Assembly: GCA_029212415.1 (NCBI GenBank)
Contig: JARGOF010000001.1
Span: 62,001 to 126,000, forward strand
DNA from: Rhizobiaceae bacterium
GTDB taxonomy: Bacteria > Pseudomonadota > Alphaproteobacteria > Rhizobiales > Rhizobiaceae
Length of the DNA stretch: 64,000 nucleotides
Direction: 5' to 3'
Below, piece after piece: positions 9,201 through 19,216 of this stretch. The position numbers and the translations under genes are program-made. How positions within the stretch are numbered: the first letter of the stretch is position 1; each line of letters opens with the position of its first letter. The notes beneath the pieces were generated by a model. It had not been told where the DNA came from, searched no databases, and saw only the letters and a list, made by a program, of their open reading frames with translations.

Positions 9201-10391
9201 ATGGCCGACCAGTTCAAGCCGCTTGTAGGCATACGCGTTGTCGAGATGAGCCACATGATCATGGGGCCTTCGTGCGGCATGTTCCTGGGTTTTCTGGGCG
9301 CGGAAGTCATCAAGGTTGAGCCGCCGGAAGGCGACAAGACCCGCCATCTGACCGGCATGGGCAGCGGCTTTTTCCCGACGTTCAATCGCGGCAAACGCTC
9401 GATAACGCTTGATCTGAAGTCGCAGGCCGGGCGCGGGGCGTTGGACAAGTTGCTTTCAACTGCAGACGTTTTCGTCGAGAATTTCCGTGATGAGACCTTG
9501 GCCAAAATGGGCTTTGCGCCGGACAGTCTTCGGACAAAATATCCTTCGCTGATCGTCTCTTCCTGCAAGGGTTTCCTGCACGGACCCTATGAAAATCGTA
9601 CGGCCATGGATGAGGTTGTGCAGATGATGACGGGCATGGCCTATATGACCGGCCCGACCGGGCGACCGCTGCGCATCGGATCTTCGGCCAATGACATCAT
9701 GGGTGGGCTGTTCGGTGCCTTTGCGGTTCTGGGCGCGCTGCTGCAGCGTGGCAAGGATGGTAACGGGCACACCATTCGCGTCGGTCTGTTCGAGAATTGT
9801 CTGTTGCTCGTTGCCCAGCATATGGTTCAATTCGATATCGAAGGTCGGGAGGCGCCGCCCATGCCGGAGCGGGAATTCTCCTGGCCGGTCTATGATATAT
9901 TCGAGACTATAGAAGGGCGGCAAATCTTCATCGGAGCCGTGACGGAAGGGCAATGGGCCCTTCTGTGCAATATTCTTGATCTCAAGGCATTTTTGACGGA
10001 CTCGCGTCTTCAGACACGCATGGACCAGATCAATGCGCGCGACTGGACGATCCCGATTGTATCGGAAGCGGTCAGGAAAAGTGCCTTTGACGACCTCGTC
10101 GCTGCTTTCGAGCCGGCCGGCATTCCCTTCTCGCCGATCAACCGTCCGGCGGAAATGTACGAAGATCCCCATGTGATGCGGGCGGGCGGATTGTTCACGT
10201 CACATCTGCCACAGGGCGGCACCTGCCGTGCGCCAGGCTTTCCCTTCGAAGTGGACGGCGCGCCTGCCGAGGCTTTCGGTTTTGATATTCCGGGCATTGG
10301 AGATGACACCGGCGACGTGCTGGGCGCGCTTGGTCTTGACGAAGCCGCCATCACGGCCGCACGTGGCAGCGGCGGGGAGGAGCGTGAATGA
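9201..10391 (+). CDS. Class III CoA-transferase (CaiB/BaiF family)
   Basis: GIRVVEMSHMIMGPSCGMFLGFLGAEVIKVEPPEGD...NFRDETLAKMGF; SD AGGAG upstream. Confidence 0.92.
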   Translation: MADQFKPLVGIRVVEMSHMIMGPSCGMFLGFLGAEVIKVEPPEGDKTRHLTGMGSGFFPTFNRGKRSITLDLKSQAGRGALDKLLSTADVFVENFRDETLAKMGFAPDSLRTKYPSLIVSSCKGFLHGPYENRTAMDEVVQMMTGMAYMTGPTGRPLRIGSSANDIMGGLFGAFAVLGALLQRGKDGNGHTIRVGLFENCLLLVAQHMVQFDIEGREAPPMPEREFSWPVYDIFETIEGRQIFIGAVTEGQWALLCNILDLKAFLTDSRLQTRMDQINARDWTIPIVSEAVRKSAFDDLVAAFEPAGIPFSPINRPAEMYEDPHVMRAGGLFTSHLPQGGTCRAPGFPFEVDGAPAEAFGFDIPGIGDDTGDVLGALGLDEAAITAARGSGGEERE

Positions 10392-11332
10392 ACAGGATCG
10401 CATCAATCTACCCCAATGATGGCGTGACCTTGCGTGAGGTGGGGCTGCGTGACGGATTGCAGATGGTCAAGACCTGGCCGTCCACACAGGCCAAATGCGC
10501 CTGGCTTATTGAAGAATATGCGGCTGGTGTTCGCCATTTCGAAATCGGCTCATTTCTACCTGCTGCCCGTTTTCCGCAATTTGCTGATGTGGCGCAGATG
10601 GTGGAAGCGGTCGCAGCGCTCAATGGCGCCCATTCGGCGGCACTTGCTCTCAATGAACGGGGCGCTGAAGCCGCGCTGCAGAGTGTGGTCGGTGAGCTGG
10701 TTTGTGTCGTTTCGGCGACCGAAGAGCACAGCCAGGCCAATATGCGTCGTTCGCGCGATGAGGCTGTCGCTCTTGTTGCAAACGTGAATTCCATGCGCAA
10801 TGGGGCTGCGCCGGACAAGATCATCAATGCCGGTATTTCCATGGCCTTTGGCTGTTCCATTGCCGGGGCCGTCGCCCCCGCTGACGTTTTGCGCCTTGCA
10901 GAAGCCTGTTTGAATGCCGGGGCGGATATTGTCGGTCTTGCCGACACGGTGGGTTACGCGGGACCGAAACAGGTGGCTGATATGTGTCGATCGATGGCGC
11001 AATTGTGCGGTGATCGGGCCTTCTCGATCCATTTGCATGATACGCGCGGTACCGGCATTGCCAATGCGGCAGCAGCGCTCGACAACGGAGCGCGTATCAT
11101 TGACGCATCGCTGGGTGGCCTGGGTGGCTGCCCCTTCGCGCCAGGCGCAACGGGGAATGTGGTTTTTGAAGACCTCGTCTTCCTCTGCGAAACCATGGGA
11201 TTTGCAACGGCGATTGATCTGGATGGACTGGCCAAGGCCCGAAAAATTGCTGAAACTGCGATGCCCGGAGAGGAATTTCACGGGGCGATCAACACAGCCG
11301 GCGCACCGACAGGAATCGAATGGAGGGCATGA
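10388..11332 (+). CDS. Hydroxymethylglutaryl-CoA lyase-like DRE-TIM metallolyase
   Basis: LREVGLRDGLQ, HLHDTRGTG, GGLGGCPFAPGATGN. Confidence 0.88.
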   Translation: MNRIASIYPNDGVTLREVGLRDGLQMVKTWPSTQAKCAWLIEEYAAGVRHFEIGSFLPAARFPQFADVAQMVEAVAALNGAHSAALALNERGAEAALQSVVGELVCVVSATEEHSQANMRRSRDEAVALVANVNSMRNGAAPDKIINAGISMAFGCSIAGAVAPADVLRLAEACLNAGADIVGLADTVGYAGPKQVADMCRSMAQLCGDRAFSIHLHDTRGTGIANAAAALDNGARIIDASLGGLGGCPFAPGATGNVVFEDLVFLCETMGFATAIDLDGLAKARKIAETAMPGEEFHGAINTAGAPTGIEWRA

Positions 11333-11378
11333 GGTCCTTTTCGAAAATGCGAACTGAAACACAACCTGGGAGGAAAAC

Positions 11379-12362
11379 ATGAAATATTTGAAAACACTTG
11401 CGCTTTCGCTGGCGGTTGGAGGATCGTCAATGGTTACAGCACAGGCAGCAACTGAAATGCGTTGCAGCCACCAATTGCCGCCGGGACACCATATCGCCAA
11501 GGTCATTGACCAGTGGGCCGCTGAGGTGGAAAGCCAGTCCGAAGGTGAGATCGATGTTCAGATTTTCGGAGCGGACAGTCTTGTCGGCGCACGTGAAAAC
11601 ATTGTCTCGACGGCAAAGGGCGATATCGAATGCGCCTTCTCGGTGAATTTCCAGTGGGGCAAAACCCTGCCCATCATGAATGTTACTGTGTCGCCCTTTG
11701 CTTTTGGCGATATCGATGTCTGGCGCAAATGGCCTGACTCGGATGCGGCAGCCTTCCTTGGCGAAAAGCTGGAGGAAAAGGGGCTGAAAAATGTTGTCTG
11801 GCTTTTCACCACGAATTCATCGGTCTTTACCAGCAATGGCAAATTCCTCAAGGAACCTGGGGATTTTGAGGGGGTGAAAATTCGCGGCCTCGAGCCCTCC
11901 TTCAATGCATCGCTTGAGGCCATGGGGGCCGCGCCAAGCTCGATGTCCGGCTCAAAGGTCTATCAGGCGCTGGCAACCGGCGTGATTGATGCTGCCATCA
12001 CGGATGTTGCCGCGGCCGTTTCGCGCAAATACTTTGAGGTGCAGGACCACTTCGTCGTGCTGCCGGTGATTTCCGTTTACTTCCATGGCTATGTGAATCC
12101 TGCCTGGTATGACGGTCTTTCCGACAAGGCCAAGGCCGCTCTGGACGGTGCGGGTAAAAAGGCTGCCGGTTGGGCCATCGAAGCTTCGCTCGCAGCATCA
12201 GGCAGTGCGCCCGATCAGTTGAAGGAAAAGGGCGCCAATGTGCATATTGCAACAGATGCGGAAAATGCAGCACTGCAGGATGCCATGCGTCCGGCTTTTA
12301 ACGCCAAATTTGCAGGTGATCCCGACAGCCAGAAGCTGATCGAACTGATCGACCAGATGTAA
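11379..12362 (+). CDS. TRAP transporter substrate-binding protein DctP
   Basis: Signal peptide; DctP-type fold motifs (GVKIRGLEPSFNASLEAMGAAPSSMSGSKVYQALATGVID). Confidence 0.92.
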   Translation: MKYLKTLALSLAVGGSSMVTAQAATEMRCSHQLPPGHHIAKVIDQWAAEVESQSEGEIDVQIFGADSLVGARENIVSTAKGDIECAFSVNFQWGKTLPIMNVTVSPFAFGDIDVWRKWPDSDAAAFLGEKLEEKGLKNVVWLFTTNSSVFTSNGKFLKEPGDFEGVKIRGLEPSFNASLEAMGAAPSSMSGSKVYQALATGVIDAAITDVAAAVSRKYFEVQDHFVVLPVISVYFHGYVNPAWYDGLSDKAKAALDGAGKKAAGWAIEASLAASGSAPDQLKEKGANVHIATDAENAALQDAMRPAFNAKFAGDPDSQKLIELIDQM

Positions 12363-12394
12363 GCCCGCACCATGGCTTTGCAGCAGAAAAAAGG

Positions 12395-12416
12395 GGAGGG
12401 GGGGAATTTCCCCTCC
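12395..12416. promoter_or_regulatory. Hairpin between dctP and dctQ-like genes: GGAGGGG-loop-CCCCTCC
   Basis: Perfect 7-bp inverted repeat read directly, 8-nt loop. Confidence 0.6.
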
Positions 12417-12477
12417 TGACGCGGCAGCAGATCCTGTCGTCGCACGCGTTCTGGGCCTGCCGGCGCGGCTGGCGGGC

Positions 12478-12912
12478 ATGGTCAGCACATTGCTGATCAT
12501 TGTGATGCTGGCCCTTGTGACCTATTCCATTGTCCAGCGCTATTTTCTGGATACGCCTTTGAAATGGGGCGACGAATTGCTGGGCTATCTGTTGGTTGCA
12601 TTCGTATTCCTGGGCGCGGCTGAGGCGCTGCGGCGCGGCGATCATATATCGATTGATCTGGTTTCCGATCGTCTCAAGGGAAATACACGCAGGGCTTTCA
12701 GCGTGATCCATTGTCTGTGTGTCATCGCCTTTGCACTGGTTGTGGGCATCAGCACATGGCATGGCATCGGCTTTGCCTATGATTTTGGTTCCTATTCGCC
12801 AGGCTATCTGGAAATGCCCATGTGGATTCCGCAAATACCCATGCTGATCGGCAGTCTCCTGCTCGCCCTCGTTGGCTTTGGCAGGCTCTTCACCCTGTTT
12901 GCGGTAAAATGA
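12478..12912 (+). CDS. TRAP transporter small permease DctQ (N-terminus uncertain)
   Basis: DctQ-like TM segments; first in-frame ATG lies at the start of TM1; upstream frame codes plausible N-terminus (see finding). Confidence 0.85.
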   Translation: MVSTLLIIVMLALVTYSIVQRYFLDTPLKWGDELLGYLLVAFVFLGAAEALRRGDHISIDLVSDRLKGNTRRAFSVIHCLCVIAFALVVGISTWHGIGFAYDFGSYSPGYLEMPMWIPQIPMLIGSLLLALVGFGRLFTLFAVK

Positions 12913-12913
12913 C

Positions 12914-14200
12914 ATGACCATCCTGATCGTCTTTTCCGCACTGATCGCGATGCTGCTGCTGGGCATGCCGATCTTCGCTGCTCTCGGACTGGTGGCCGCC
13001 GCAATCCTGCTCATTTATGAGGGCGGTTTTTCCAGTGTTGCAGACACGATCTTTGCCCATCTCAACAAGGATCTGCTGACTGCCATCCCATTGTTTGTCT
13101 TCATGGCGCAGATCATGATACGCGCCCGGGTGATTGACGATCTGTATGATTTTGCCCATGCCGTCATCGGCCATATCAAGGGTGGTCTCGGCGTGGCAAC
13201 GGTGCTGTCCTGCACGATTTTTGCGGCCATTTCCGGCTCCTCTGTCGCAACGGCGCTGTCCATTGGTTCGAGCGCCATTCCCCAGATGAAGCGCTTCGGC
13301 TATCCCGCCCGCGATGCGCTGGGGGTGATTGCCGCCGGCGGAACCCTGGGCATCCTTATCCCGCCTTCGGGGCCGATGATCCTCTATGCGATCGTCTCCG
13401 AGGTCTCCATTGGCGCCTTGTTCCTTGCTGGCGTCATCCCGGGGCTTCTGATGGCCCTGATTTTCTCGGTTTTCTGCATGATCCAGGCCCGCTGCCGGAT
13501 CAATGTCCATTCGCCGCAATGGGTCGGCTGGAGGCGGGCGATGGCGGCCACCAGACGCTCGATCTGGGCCTTACTGGCGCCGCCGGTTGTCATGGGCGGT
13601 ATCTATTTCGGCATTTTCACCGCATCGGAAGCGGCTGCGGCCGGATCAATTTATGCATTGGTCGTTGCGGTGCTCGTCTATCGTAATTTCGGCTTGAGAG
13701 ACCTTTATGAGGCTGCCTATGCCACCATGCGCACGTCGGTGATGGTTTTCATGATCATCGCGGGCGCTTCCATGTTCGGCCATGCCATCACCATCATTCG
13801 CCTGCCCGTGGGTGTCACGGAGGCTGTTGCCGGTCTTGGTCTTGGGCCACTCGGTTTCATCATCGTGGTCATGGCGTTGATTTTCGTCATGGGCATGTTC
13901 CTGGAATCCATTGCCATCATTCTCATCACCACGCCGATCCTGCTGCCGACCATCATGGAACTTGGCATCAATCCGATCTGGTATGGCATATTGCTGATGG
14001 TCAATCTCGAACTGGCGATGATCACGCCGCCGGTGGGGATGAATCTTTTCGTCATCAAGGGGATAGCGGACGCGCCCCTGTCGGAGGTGGTCAAGGGGGC
14101 GGCACCCTTTGTGCTGCTGATGCTTGCAGGCCTCGCCCTGTTGATCGCCTTTCCGGCTCTTGCAACCTGGTTGCCCGGCGTGGCGGGCTTTGGTCGATGA
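12914..14200 (+). CDS. TRAP transporter large permease DctM
   Basis: 428 aa multi-TM; GTLGILIPPSGPMILYA. Confidence 0.94.
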   Translation: MTILIVFSALIAMLLLGMPIFAALGLVAAAILLIYEGGFSSVADTIFAHLNKDLLTAIPLFVFMAQIMIRARVIDDLYDFAHAVIGHIKGGLGVATVLSCTIFAAISGSSVATALSIGSSAIPQMKRFGYPARDALGVIAAGGTLGILIPPSGPMILYAIVSEVSIGALFLAGVIPGLLMALIFSVFCMIQARCRINVHSPQWVGWRRAMAATRRSIWALLAPPVVMGGIYFGIFTASEAAAAGSIYALVVAVLVYRNFGLRDLYEAAYATMRTSVMVFMIIAGASMFGHAITIIRLPVGVTEAVAGLGLGPLGFIIVVMALIFVMGMFLESIAIILITTPILLPTIMELGINPIWYGILLMVNLELAMITPPVGMNLFVIKGIADAPLSEVVKGAAPFVLLMLAGLALLIAFPALATWLPGVAGFGR

Positions 14201-14376
14201 ACGCGCCAGCAGCAAGTGAACGCCCGCCGTTGCGCCCCAAGCTGCATATCGGCATAATCATCGATCTTAGGTATAGTTGATCTTGCCTTTCATGGTCGAT
14301 TTCCCAAAAATACTTTACCTTGGGTCGTAAACAGATCATAAGTGGTATACTCATTTCATTGAGTGACATTTGACGG

Positions 14377-15687
14377 ATGGTGTTGACGTTGACCATGCCA
14401 ATCAGGACTTTTGTTGCCAGCCTGTTTCTGCTGCTGGCTTCCATATCGGCAAATGCCGAGGATGTTTCCTATGAGGAGATCCTGGCGAGCCCGGACGATA
14501 TAAAACTCAGTTATCTCTATGCGCAGCAACAGGTCATCAAGGGTGATCTCGAGCAGGCGACCTCGGCGCTCGAACGGGTGCTTTTGCTGCAACCCAACTG
14601 GGATACGGCCCGGCTTTTTTATGCGGCTGTGCTCTTTCGGCTCGACGATGCGGAAGGCGCAAAACGGGAACTCAAACTCCTGCAGGACCGGCCGCTGTCT
14701 GCCAACCAGCAGCGCGAAGTCAGCAAATATCTTGCACTGGCCACCGCGAAATCCAAAAAAACCAGGCTGACGGGGTCAATCGCGACCGGCTTTCGTGTCG
14801 ATAGCAATCCCGACATGACAACAAGTTCCTCGAATGATCTCAACGGCAATCCGCTCGATACGGATGAACGGGTCGATGGCGCATTCCTTGCGACGTCGAA
14901 TATCCGTTTGGAACATAATCTGCCCGGCGGATCGGGCAATTTCGCGTTCATTGAGGCGAACGGCAATTTCAACGAGCAATTCCAGGTTTCCGAGGCCGAT
15001 TATCTGACTGGCGGCGTGCGCGCCGGCGCCAGCTTTTTCCTGCAAGACCTGAAATTCACGCCCTATGTCTCAACGACGGCGCTTGCATTGCAGGAAGCGC
15101 TCTATCGCAGCGAATATGGTGGTGGTCTGACGGCGAAATACACGGTCGATCCAAAGCTTTCGCTGAGTTTGGGCGCACAGGGTACCTATCAGGATTACAG
15201 GGCCGTTTCCGACGATTCGGTTGGCAGTGCGCGTGACGGGTGGCTTTACGTTGTTGCGGGCGGCGTTGCCTATAGGACCAGTGAAACCAACCGGATATCA
15301 GCCCGGATCAATGGTTATCAAAAGCAAGCCGACAACGACAGCTACAGCTACGAGGCCCTTGAACTGATCGCCAGCGATGTATTTTTGCTTGGCCGGGGGC
15401 AGTACCTGCAGGCCAGCGCATCCTATCGTTGGCAGAATTATGATCAACCAGATCCCAAATATTCCGCGTCGATCGCCCGCAAGGACAGATTGTTCAAGGC
15501 ACGTGTTGCCTATGGTATTCCAGTCGATACGCTGCTTGACTTCGTCAATGTGGAGCACGGTTCGGCAACCAATGGGCTCAATGTCCAGATCGGTGCCAAT
15601 TACCTCAATCAGGACTCAAACATCCCGAATTTCGATGCCGACAGCCTGTCGGCAGATATATTGTTCACAAAGCGTTTTGCCTATTAG
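14377..15687 (+). CDS. TPR plus outer-membrane beta-barrel protein (Slam/DUF560-like)
   Basis: Signal peptide, TPR-like N-terminus (LSYLYAQQQVIKGDLEQATSALERVLLLQPNW), barrel-like C-terminus ending KRFAY. Confidence 0.65.
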   Translation: MVLTLTMPIRTFVASLFLLLASISANAEDVSYEEILASPDDIKLSYLYAQQQVIKGDLEQATSALERVLLLQPNWDTARLFYAAVLFRLDDAEGAKRELKLLQDRPLSANQQREVSKYLALATAKSKKTRLTGSIATGFRVDSNPDMTTSSSNDLNGNPLDTDERVDGAFLATSNIRLEHNLPGGSGNFAFIEANGNFNEQFQVSEADYLTGGVRAGASFFLQDLKFTPYVSTTALALQEALYRSEYGGGLTAKYTVDPKLSLSLGAQGTYQDYRAVSDDSVGSARDGWLYVVAGGVAYRTSETNRISARINGYQKQADNDSYSYEALELIASDVFLLGRGQYLQASASYRWQNYDQPDPKYSASIARKDRLFKARVAYGIPVDTLLDFVNVEHGSATNGLNVQIGANYLNQDSNIPNFDADSLSADILFTKRFAY

Positions 15688-15722
15688 CCGCAATGAGGCA
15701 AATTGCGCGACGGAGACATGAA

Positions 15723-16643
15723 ATGACCGTCCAACGAACTCTGGTTTTCACTCTAGCAGCTGCCTGTCTCGTGGTCACTCAGGTGGCGTGGAGTGTCGGC
15801 GCGCGGGCCGAGGCAAAAATTGGTGTCAGCGCTGCGATCAAAGGCAATGTCTTTGTCAAAAGCGGCGGCGCAAGCAACCAGCGCAAGGCCAAGGCAGACC
15901 AGAGTATTTTTCTGCAGGACGAGGTGCTTACCAAGCGGCAAAGCGCCCTGCAAATCCTGCTGATTGACCAGTCCGTCTTTACTGTCGGTGAAAATTGCGA
16001 AATGACCATTGATCGTTTTGTCTATGATCCGGACAGGAATTTGGGCGAGATGAGCGGCACCGTGGTCAAAGGGGCCTTCCGGTTCATCAGTGGACGCATC
16101 GGCAAGGCCAATCCGACCATGGCAAATATCACCACGCCTTCTGCCGGTATCGGTATTCGCGGTACCATGTTTGAAGGTGTCGTGGGGGAAGATGCTCTCA
16201 AGCTTGCCGCACTGCTGGGATTGCCCACCGCAGGTGCAGACAGTGAGAAGGCCTCATTTGTTTTGCTTCGCGGTCCGGGACGCGGCACAAATGCCCTGAC
16301 GGCAACCGGGATCATCGAAGTTTCGAATTCCGGCGGCAAGAAAACAATTTCCGCCGCCAATTACGCGGTATTTGTCCCCGGTCCGGGCCAGGCGCCGATA
16401 GGCCCCTTTGCGGTGACTGAAGACGTCCTGAGCTATTTTGACTTTTATTTGCGCTCCTTGCCCAATGGTCCGTCGTTCGGCAATGATGGCGATCAGTCCG
16501 GTGAGCAATTGTCAGGCCAGGATGCCTTCAACCTGCCCGACGGCGTTCCACCTTTGAACGAATTGTTCCAGGATGAGCTTTTCGACAGCCAGCCGGTTGG
16601 TGTTGAGCCATGTTACCCCTACCCATACTGCGAATCCTACTAG
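15723..16643 (+). CDS. FecR domain protein, secreted
   Basis: Signal peptide; FecR pattern (VFTVGENCEMTIDRFVYDP...GTVVKGAFRFISGRIGK...ITTPSAGIGIRGTMFEGVV). Confidence 0.8.
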   Translation: MTVQRTLVFTLAAACLVVTQVAWSVGARAEAKIGVSAAIKGNVFVKSGGASNQRKAKADQSIFLQDEVLTKRQSALQILLIDQSVFTVGENCEMTIDRFVYDPDRNLGEMSGTVVKGAFRFISGRIGKANPTMANITTPSAGIGIRGTMFEGVVGEDALKLAALLGLPTAGADSEKASFVLLRGPGRGTNALTATGIIEVSNSGGKKTISAANYAVFVPGPGQAPIGPFAVTEDVLSYFDFYLRSLPNGPSFGNDGDQSGEQLSGQDAFNLPDGVPPLNELFQDELFDSQPVGVEPCYPYPYCESY

Positions 16644-16732
16644 CAGGTTGCTGTCCTCGCTCAACAAGCAGTTCCAACTGACGCCTTGTGACCAGTTTGA
16701 AATTGGCTCGGGCGTCCCGGCATAAAATATTC

Positions 16733-17797
16733 CTAAGCCCTGACCGCTACGCGCAACTGCCCCTCAAGCAGCAGATGCGTCGCGACGGCGCCGACCCACA
16801 TGAAGAAGACGGCAGTCCAGGCGGTGAGGGCGAAGATGGCGCCGCCGGAGATGCCGGCGCCGACCGCGCAGCCGCCGGCCAGCATGGCGCCGAAACCCAT
16901 CAGGACGGCGCCCGCCAGATAGCGTTCCATCGGAACATCACTGCCAAAACGCTGGACCTGAAACTCGCGCGAGAACAGCGCCATGGCAGCCGCGCCCATG
17001 AACACCCCGGGAACCAGGCCGATGCCGAAATCCAGGGCCAGTTTCCGGCTGTTGACCAGGCCCATCAATGTATCTGTTGCCGGGCCGGTGAAGGTTACAC
17101 TGGAAACCGCGATGGGTTCGAACGAGATCTGCGCGATCTGATAGGTGGCGATCCAGCCAAGGGTGACGGCAAGCCCGACAAGCATTGCCGCTGCCGATCT
17201 GGATGCCGGATTGCCGCGTTTGACCGCGAGGGCAAGGGAGGCAATGAGCAGCGCCAGTGACAGGAAAAGCGCAAGGGTGGCGTCCAGATCTATCCAGTTG
17301 AGCAGATTGCGCATGGGGCCACCTTCTACCGTCCACAGGGCGCTGAGCATCTCGCGGGCAGGCGCCAGAATTCCGCGCAGGCTGGCCTGTGCGACGAGTG
17401 TCAGGATCAGTCCGGTGATCAACGCGCGCAAATTGCCGGTTGCCGAGAGCACCAGCAGGCGGCTGGCACAGCCGCGCGCCAGCATCATGCCGACGCCAAA
17501 CAACAGGCCGCCGATGATCGCGCCTGACAGGCTGCCCGTCGCTGCCAGTTGTCGTGCATTGGAAACGTCGAGCCATTCCAGGGCAATGGCGGCCTGCGTT
17601 GCGACGACTGCCGTCGAAAAGGTAATCAGCCAGACCGCAAAACGCGGACCTGCAATTCCATCGCCCACTTCGGCTGTTGCCGCGCGCAGGCAAAACCGGG
17701 AATGTTGCGCTGCTGCACCGAACAACAGGCCGACAAGCAATCCGGCCAGCAGCAGGACCGGTCCGTCGCCGATCGTGTCAATGAGCGTTTCCAGCAT
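16733..17797 (-). CDS. YeeE/YedE family (thiosulfate/sulfur-compound) membrane transporter
   Basis: Fused two-repeat protein; GMMLARGCASRLL and GAMLAGGCAVGAGISGG motifs. Confidence 0.88.
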   Translation of the reverse strand: MLETLIDTIGDGPVLLLAGLLVGLLFGAAAQHSRFCLRAATAEVGDGIAGPRFAVWLITFSTAVVATQAAIALEWLDVSNARQLAATGSLSGAIIGGLLFGVGMMLARGCASRLLVLSATGNLRALITGLILTLVAQASLRGILAPAREMLSALWTVEGGPMRNLLNWIDLDATLALFLSLALLIASLALAVKRGNPASRSAAAMLVGLAVTLGWIATYQIAQISFEPIAVSSVTFTGPATDTLMGLVNSRKLALDFGIGLVPGVFMGAAAMALFSREFQVQRFGSDVPMERYLAGAVLMGFGAMLAGGCAVGAGISGGAIFALTAWTAVFFMWVGAVATHLLLEGQLRVAVRA

Positions 17798-18093
17798 GGC
17801 TGTATCCAGGGTCTTTGCCCGTGCGCAGTTACGGGCTTTGCAGGGTTTGCGGATTTTCGCATAGATGCAGCCATGATTATATATAAATTTCCGAATATGT
17901 ATCTACTCTTTACAGCGTCCGGCATGCGGCAAGGCGACACAATCAAAGCAGCGTAAACAACACGATAAAGGCTTATGAAATCCTGTAAAACCCGTTATGG
18001 GAGCGGGGTCCTATCGATTTCAGGAAACTCGACATCCTCAAAATTGCCGCTGGATTTGCCTGAGAGGAATCGGAATTGTGACTGAAATTCTAT

Positions 18094-18128
18094 GGGTACA
18101 ATTATAAATACAAAACGCAAAGTGTACC
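18094..18128. promoter_or_regulatory. Candidate MocR operator upstream of ABC operon (GGGTACA...TGTACC)
   Basis: Shares the 9-mer ATGGGTACA and inverted TGTACC with 26346-26369. Confidence 0.45.
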
Positions 18129-18208
18129 TTGAGGAGCGACCCTGTTTTAAGCTTGGATAAAGGCGAGGGCATCCTGGGAGGGATGATTGTGGAGGAGGCA
18201 GCCAGATT

Positions 18209-19192
18209 TTGAATTGGTCATTGGGCAAGATGTTGAAAACGCAGGAAGGCGTTGTTCTGGCTCTTACTGCCGGGACGCTTGTGCTGTTTGCTATCTTTCT
18301 GCCATCCTTTCTGACAGCCGGAAACCTCATCTCCCTGGTACGCAGCATGTCCATTCTGGGCCTTTTGTCTCTGGCCATGGCCATGGTGGTGATTTCCAGA
18401 GGTGTTGATATCTCGGTCATTGCAACAATGGTGGTTTCTGTCAGCTGGGTGCTTGTGCTGCAACGAAACGGGGTGCCATTGGGAGCGACATTGGTGCTAG
18501 GCGGCCTGTTGGCGGCTCTTGTCGGAGCGCTGATCGGGGCGGTGATCGCCTATGGCGAAATTCCACCAATTTTTGCAACTCTGGCCGCCGGCTCGGTCGT
18601 CTATGGCGCCGGCAGAACCTGGCTGTTCAAGCTGGAAATGCAGAATGTGCCACCCGACAGCAGCTTTTTCACAGCGATCGGCAATGGTCAGATTTTCGGT
18701 ATCCCCGTCATCATTGTGGTTTTTGCCGGTTTTTGCGTTCTGGTGCATCTGTTCCTGACACGCACACGGCTTGGATGGGCGCTTTATGCCATGGGCAACA
18801 ATCCGGCGGCAGCGCGCAATTCCGGCTTTGCCATTCGGCCTCTGACCGTTGGCCTCTATACAGCCAGTTCGCTGATCGCATTTGTCGCCGGGCTGTTGAT
18901 TGCCGCTTCGACCAACTCGATCAATGCACGCTTGTACAATTCAACGATGATCTACGACATTTTGTTGATCGTCGTGCTGGGTGGCATCGGTCTTAATGGT
19001 GGCCATGGACGGGTGCGCAATGTGCTGCTCGGCGCTGCGCTTGTCGGCATTCTGCTCAATGGCATGACAATTTTGAACGTTAACTTCACCACGCAAAATC
19101 TGGTGAAGGGCGTCGTTCTTCTCTCGGCAATTGTGATCGACGCAATTTTGAACCCGAGGGATGAACAGACTTCGCAGCAAGGCGATTTATAA
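18209..19192 (+). CDS. Sugar-type (CUT2/RbsC) ABC transporter permease
   Basis: LAMAMVVISRGVDISV motif; SD GGAGGAGG, TTG start. Confidence 0.9.
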   Translation: MNWSLGKMLKTQEGVVLALTAGTLVLFAIFLPSFLTAGNLISLVRSMSILGLLSLAMAMVVISRGVDISVIATMVVSVSWVLVLQRNGVPLGATLVLGGLLAALVGALIGAVIAYGEIPPIFATLAAGSVVYGAGRTWLFKLEMQNVPPDSSFFTAIGNGQIFGIPVIIVVFAGFCVLVHLFLTRTRLGWALYAMGNNPAAARNSGFAIRPLTVGLYTASSLIAFVAGLLIAASTNSINARLYNSTMIYDILLIVVLGGIGLNGGHGRVRNVLLGAALVGILLNGMTILNVNFTTQNLVKGVVLLSAIVIDAILNPRDEQTSQQGDL

Positions 19193-19216
19193 ACGATAAC
19201 CAAGGGAGTGAAATCG

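Noticed and set aside
10556-11506. 316-aa minus-strand ORF opposite the HMG-CoA-lyase-like gene
   Set aside because: Antisense shadow; plus strand carries lyase motifs and operonic spacing
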